Made by a program: the position numbers and the translations under genes. A stretch of DNA of 64,000 bases from Ulota crispa (lineage: Eukaryota; Streptophyta; Bryopsida; Orthotrichales; Orthotrichaceae): NCBI GenBank assembly GCA_963920765.1, contig OY987246.1, positions 21,702,167 through 21,766,166 of the forward strand, in the 5' to 3' direction. This document shows positions 61,050-64,000 of the stretch, piece after piece; the first letter of the stretch is position 1; each line of letters begins with the position of its first letter. Under the pieces are notes generated by a model that was not told the origin of the DNA, searched no databases, and worked only from the letters and a program-made list of their open reading frames with translations.

Positions 61050-62640
61050 AAGTTCTACTCTCATGTATTGTCTAACTCCTAATTAGATCTTCCTATACAC
61101 ACAAACAATTCGGACTTCTGGAAGGAGTTTCCAAGCCCTGTACCTCTTCCGGATCCAGTTACAACATAAATTACAAGTAACAAAAGTTTAGCCTCTATAT
61201 CAGAGGGTTCTGCAATTTGAGTAAGGAAGGCAGCGTGAGTTCCTACCCTTCGAGAGTTTAGAGTGACTGAGGTATCACTAAACAAAACAACAAGACAAAA
61301 ACACAAAGACAACAAGGTGCAATTACTCCCTCACAGCCAGTCTTGAAGTAGATCCAAACTAACAGGTCACGCAGGGAACCCCTACAACCCCAAACTACTA
61401 CAACGACAGACCTGCCCGGATCTAGTTTCTTTTGCTGAACTGGTAATTGGATAACTAGAGGACTCTTGTTCCTTTGCTCACAATCACTCCTAGTGGTAGA
61501 GGAACCTCTTCAGCCGTCAATTGGCATGCATCAGAATTGTTGTCCGGATTGCACCTAGTTTAAGGGTGGCTATTCCTCATAGAAGTCTCTTGATCATAAA
61601 CCCAAACAGAAGCTACCATGTAGTACACACAGTTTTCCAACCACCTCAATAACACTCTAGAAATCGGATCAGATAGGATCCGGGGGTTATTCTCTCTTTC
61701 CAATGCTCAGCATCTAGCTACCTGCACTAAACAATGGTTCTAGCATTGTTAGCATACCAACAGCACACCAAGTGATCAATTCAAAATCATGAAGTGGAAA
61801 TCCGGAACTTTGCTTTACATTAAGGAAATTGAAAGTAAGAGAACACCAAGGGCAACAATCTTAGTTCAGCCCTTAATAGCTAATCCTTGAAGAACCCCTA
61901 AAAGTTGCCTACCAGAAAGTTGTTGATTAAGAATGACACGTGTCATTCCCTGTTCCAAAAAGTTGTGGACCTCCAAGCTCCACGTTGCAAAGTTCTACCA
62001 AAAGTAGATCTCAGATCTGAGAATTCCGGATTTGAGATTTCCAGCTCGCCAGAGAATGACACGTGTCATTCTCTGGTCTAGAAAACTGTGGACCTCCTTC
62101 CATGTGGCAAAGTCCACCAAAAGTAGATCTTAGATCCAAAAATTCTGGATTTGAGATTCCCGCTTCCCCATAAAATGACGTGTGTCATTTTCTGATCCAA
62201 AAAGCAACCCTAGATCTACTTTTGCGGTTAACTCCCCGTTGTCTGCTTCAAAGATCCTCCCACCAGAATTGACTTCCAGTCCAAGATCCGGTTCCTTCCT
62301 ATTGGTTGATGTCTTAGTGGTGCGGGTTTGACTGGCTTTGGTGCGGCGCATGTGTCTGCTTCTTCCCCTTCTGCGCAAGTGCAAAAACCTGCAAATCTGA
62401 GTCTCTCAATTTGTCTTGCAAATCACTTGAGATGTCTTCATTCTCCAAGGATGCTAAGGATGAGTCATCATCAAGGTCAATCTTGACATGTGAGGTCATC
62501 TTTTGCTTCACCAAACTTGAGGTGCCTTGATTCTCTGTTGTGGTCCAGAACTACCTTCCGGTCCGGGATTTGGGTTCCAATTCACCAAAATCCCTGTATA
62601 ACCTTGGATAGACTACTCTGGACGACGATTTCCGGTTAGG
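61050..62640. other. GC-richer region of unknown origin
   Basis: It is less AT-rich than its flanks and free of the MITE families. The minus strand has open stretches such as KIDLDDDSSLASLENEDISS near 62400-62500, but frames are short and no family is recognised. It may be a decayed retroelement or gene fragment. It contains the G-box tandem repeat at 61931-62192. Confidence 0.3.
61931..62192. repeat. ~120-bp tandem repeat centred on G-box palindromes
   Basis: GAATGACACGTGTCATTC, a perfect 18-bp palindrome with a CACGTG core, occurs at 61931-61948 and 62054-62071. A two-base variant is at about 62173-62192. Between them the units share GTGGACCTCC, CAAAAGTAGATCT and GGATTTGAGATT. Around the middle copy the palindrome extends to 28 bp (62049-62076). 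Confidence 0.8.
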
Positions 62641-62867
62641 GAGGAAATTATAACTTTTCCTCCTTAACCATTTTAAGTATATAAGGAATTGTAAAATTCC
62701 TTAATTCATCTTTTTGCTACACCTTTCTCATTTACCATGTAAAAGCAAAAAAGTTGTTTAAAGATGAATTGTGTATACTGATTTATTGATATAGACACTA
62801 AAGTTCTGTTTTCAGGTTGTCACAACTAATATAAATCATATTGACTAAGTTAGAAGAGAAAGATTAA

Positions 62868-63224
62868 GGGGCAATTCACACTACGCCCCATGTCCCATCT
62901 TTGTGAGTTCCATAGCATTACTAGATCCCAACTTAGTTGGATTGTTAAAAGCGAAAGCAATTCTTAAAAAAATTGGTGAATATTATATGCAAAATTATTG
63001 ATGGGACTTGGGCTAAATGTTGAGTCTAGCAAAATGGTTGACTCAAACCTTGGGTGAAGTTGGCGTCAAAACTTCCAAAAAAGTATTGTTATGTAAACAA
63101 CAAAGATGTGGGACTTGAAATAGTGTGAAATGTCATGTCCTAACTTTTGGCTTTATACTAATTAGATTCTAGATTCTTAAAGTTTAGTGGGACTTGAGAT
63201 GTGGGACATAGTGTGAATTGCCCC
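62868..63224. mobile_element. MITE with GGGGCAATTCACACTA ends and TAA duplication
   Basis: GGGGCAATTCACACTACGCC at the left; inverted GGGGCAATTCACACTATGTC at the right. TAA lies immediately outside both ends, the 3-bp duplication typical of PIF/Harbinger (Tourist-like) elements. It is 357 bp and non-coding. Confidence 0.7.
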
Positions 63225-64000
63225 TAAATTTGGTTAGCAAAAAAAAGTGACTTTGAAGTAATCCCCATTGTTTAGAAAACTTGGAACTAAAACAAGGCAA
63301 ATGCATAAAAGAAAGAAAAATGAAAGTCTTTTAAGGATTATTGGCTGAAACAATTTTATGATATATTGGAAATGGAATTATTATTTAATTTCTTTTGCTA
63401 AATTCTTGTTTATTTTCAAATATGATTTTGTATTTTTGAAAATTGGAATTATCTAAAATTAAAATCCTATGGTGTAATGAATGTCCAAGTGTGTTTTTCT
63501 TGTTTTTGAAAGGCAGTTTTGAAGTTTTTGAATTGTCTTTGTAAAATCATTATTTAACATCAAAATTGAATTGTAAGTGTAGAATCTTGTACCTCAAGGC
63601 TTCTAGATGGTGCTATCCAAAAAGAATCCAAAATGGCTACGTAAATTTTAAGTATTTTTGTGATTGAATGTGAATTAGCCTGGAATTTATTTGGTTCATT
63701 TGGAGCCCTCCAAAAAAAATTATGCAAATTGGCAACTCTTGGATACAAATTTGGGAAACAAATACTTAGAGTGCTTTAGTGTTTATTGTTATTACTTGAA
63801 AATTAATGGCCCCCCTTCCAAATCCATGACCACAGTTTCACAAATGAGTTTGCAACGCAATTGTCAAAGCTCAACCATCTAACACAAAAAAAGATTTAAC
63901 TCCAATTATTGACCAAAAAACATCATGAAAGAAAGAAAATCAACGGTGAATGAATTCTAATTTTTACAAAGACATTCCAAGTGAAATGAGTCCAAAAGCA
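63225..64000. other. AT-rich intergenic DNA
   Basis: Nothing recognised up to the window edge. Confidence 0.4.

Noticed and set aside
1-64000. CRISPR arrays, rRNA genes, tRNA genes and bacterial-type operons
   Set aside because: No regularly spaced identical repeats and no rRNA or full tRNA structure were seen; the spliced genes and transposons show plant nuclear DNA.

Overview
This is nuclear DNA of a land plant. The one complete gene is a plant-type FUSED/ULK4-family kinase-like gene (RUNKEL) with 15 coding exons. The start of a second plant gene, of the phytoene-synthase-like/NDUFAF6 family, is at the left edge. Nearly everything else is AT-rich DNA packed with small and nested DNA transposons, plus one LINE and one hAT relic. 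The species cannot be fixed from the sequence. Compact RUNKEL introns in a very transposon-rich background would suit a non-flowering plant or a large-genome seed plant, but that is a guess.

Layout. 1-780: two exons (minus strand) of the NDUFAF6/phytoene-synthase-like gene, running off the left edge. 1640-2751: inverted-repeat element holding a younger MITE with a 10-bp target-site duplication. 4093-5030: first of four ~0.94-kb copies of a family with CCCCTAAA ends, always flanked by TTAA. 7631-10727: hAT transposase pseudogene (minus) with eight in-frame stops. 13034-13333: MITE just upstream of RUNKEL. 14367-22910: RUNKEL, 1432 codons. 25070-26187: end of an unidentified, probably membrane-anchored protein gene (minus), with a decayed relative near 39.7-39.9 kb. 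26.6-31 kb and 35.5-48.4 kb: MITEs of at least five families, often inserted into one another. 31710-32377: 5'-truncated LINE with a 15-bp duplication. 49166-49321: small CACTA-type fold-back element. 50863-51283: fold-back element. 51411-57369: ~6-kb CACTA element with a GTT duplication; inside it sits a 3.0-kb long-inverted-repeat Mutator-like element with a 9-bp duplication, whose loop carries exon-like sequence. 61.9-62.2 kb: ~120-bp tandem repeat built round a G-box palindrome. 62868-63224: MITE with a TAA duplication.

How the parts relate. RUNKEL and the left-edge gene are unrelated housekeeping-type genes, in cytokinesis and mitochondrial complex I assembly respectively, and no operon-like arrangement exists. 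The rest is a layered transposon landscape whose insertion order can be read from target-site duplications. The most unusual parts are the TTAA/CCC family, which has the end structure of piggyBac elements, the long-inverted-repeat Mutator-like element with possible captured exons, and the tandem G-box palindromes. No CRISPR array, rRNA or convincing tRNA gene was seen.
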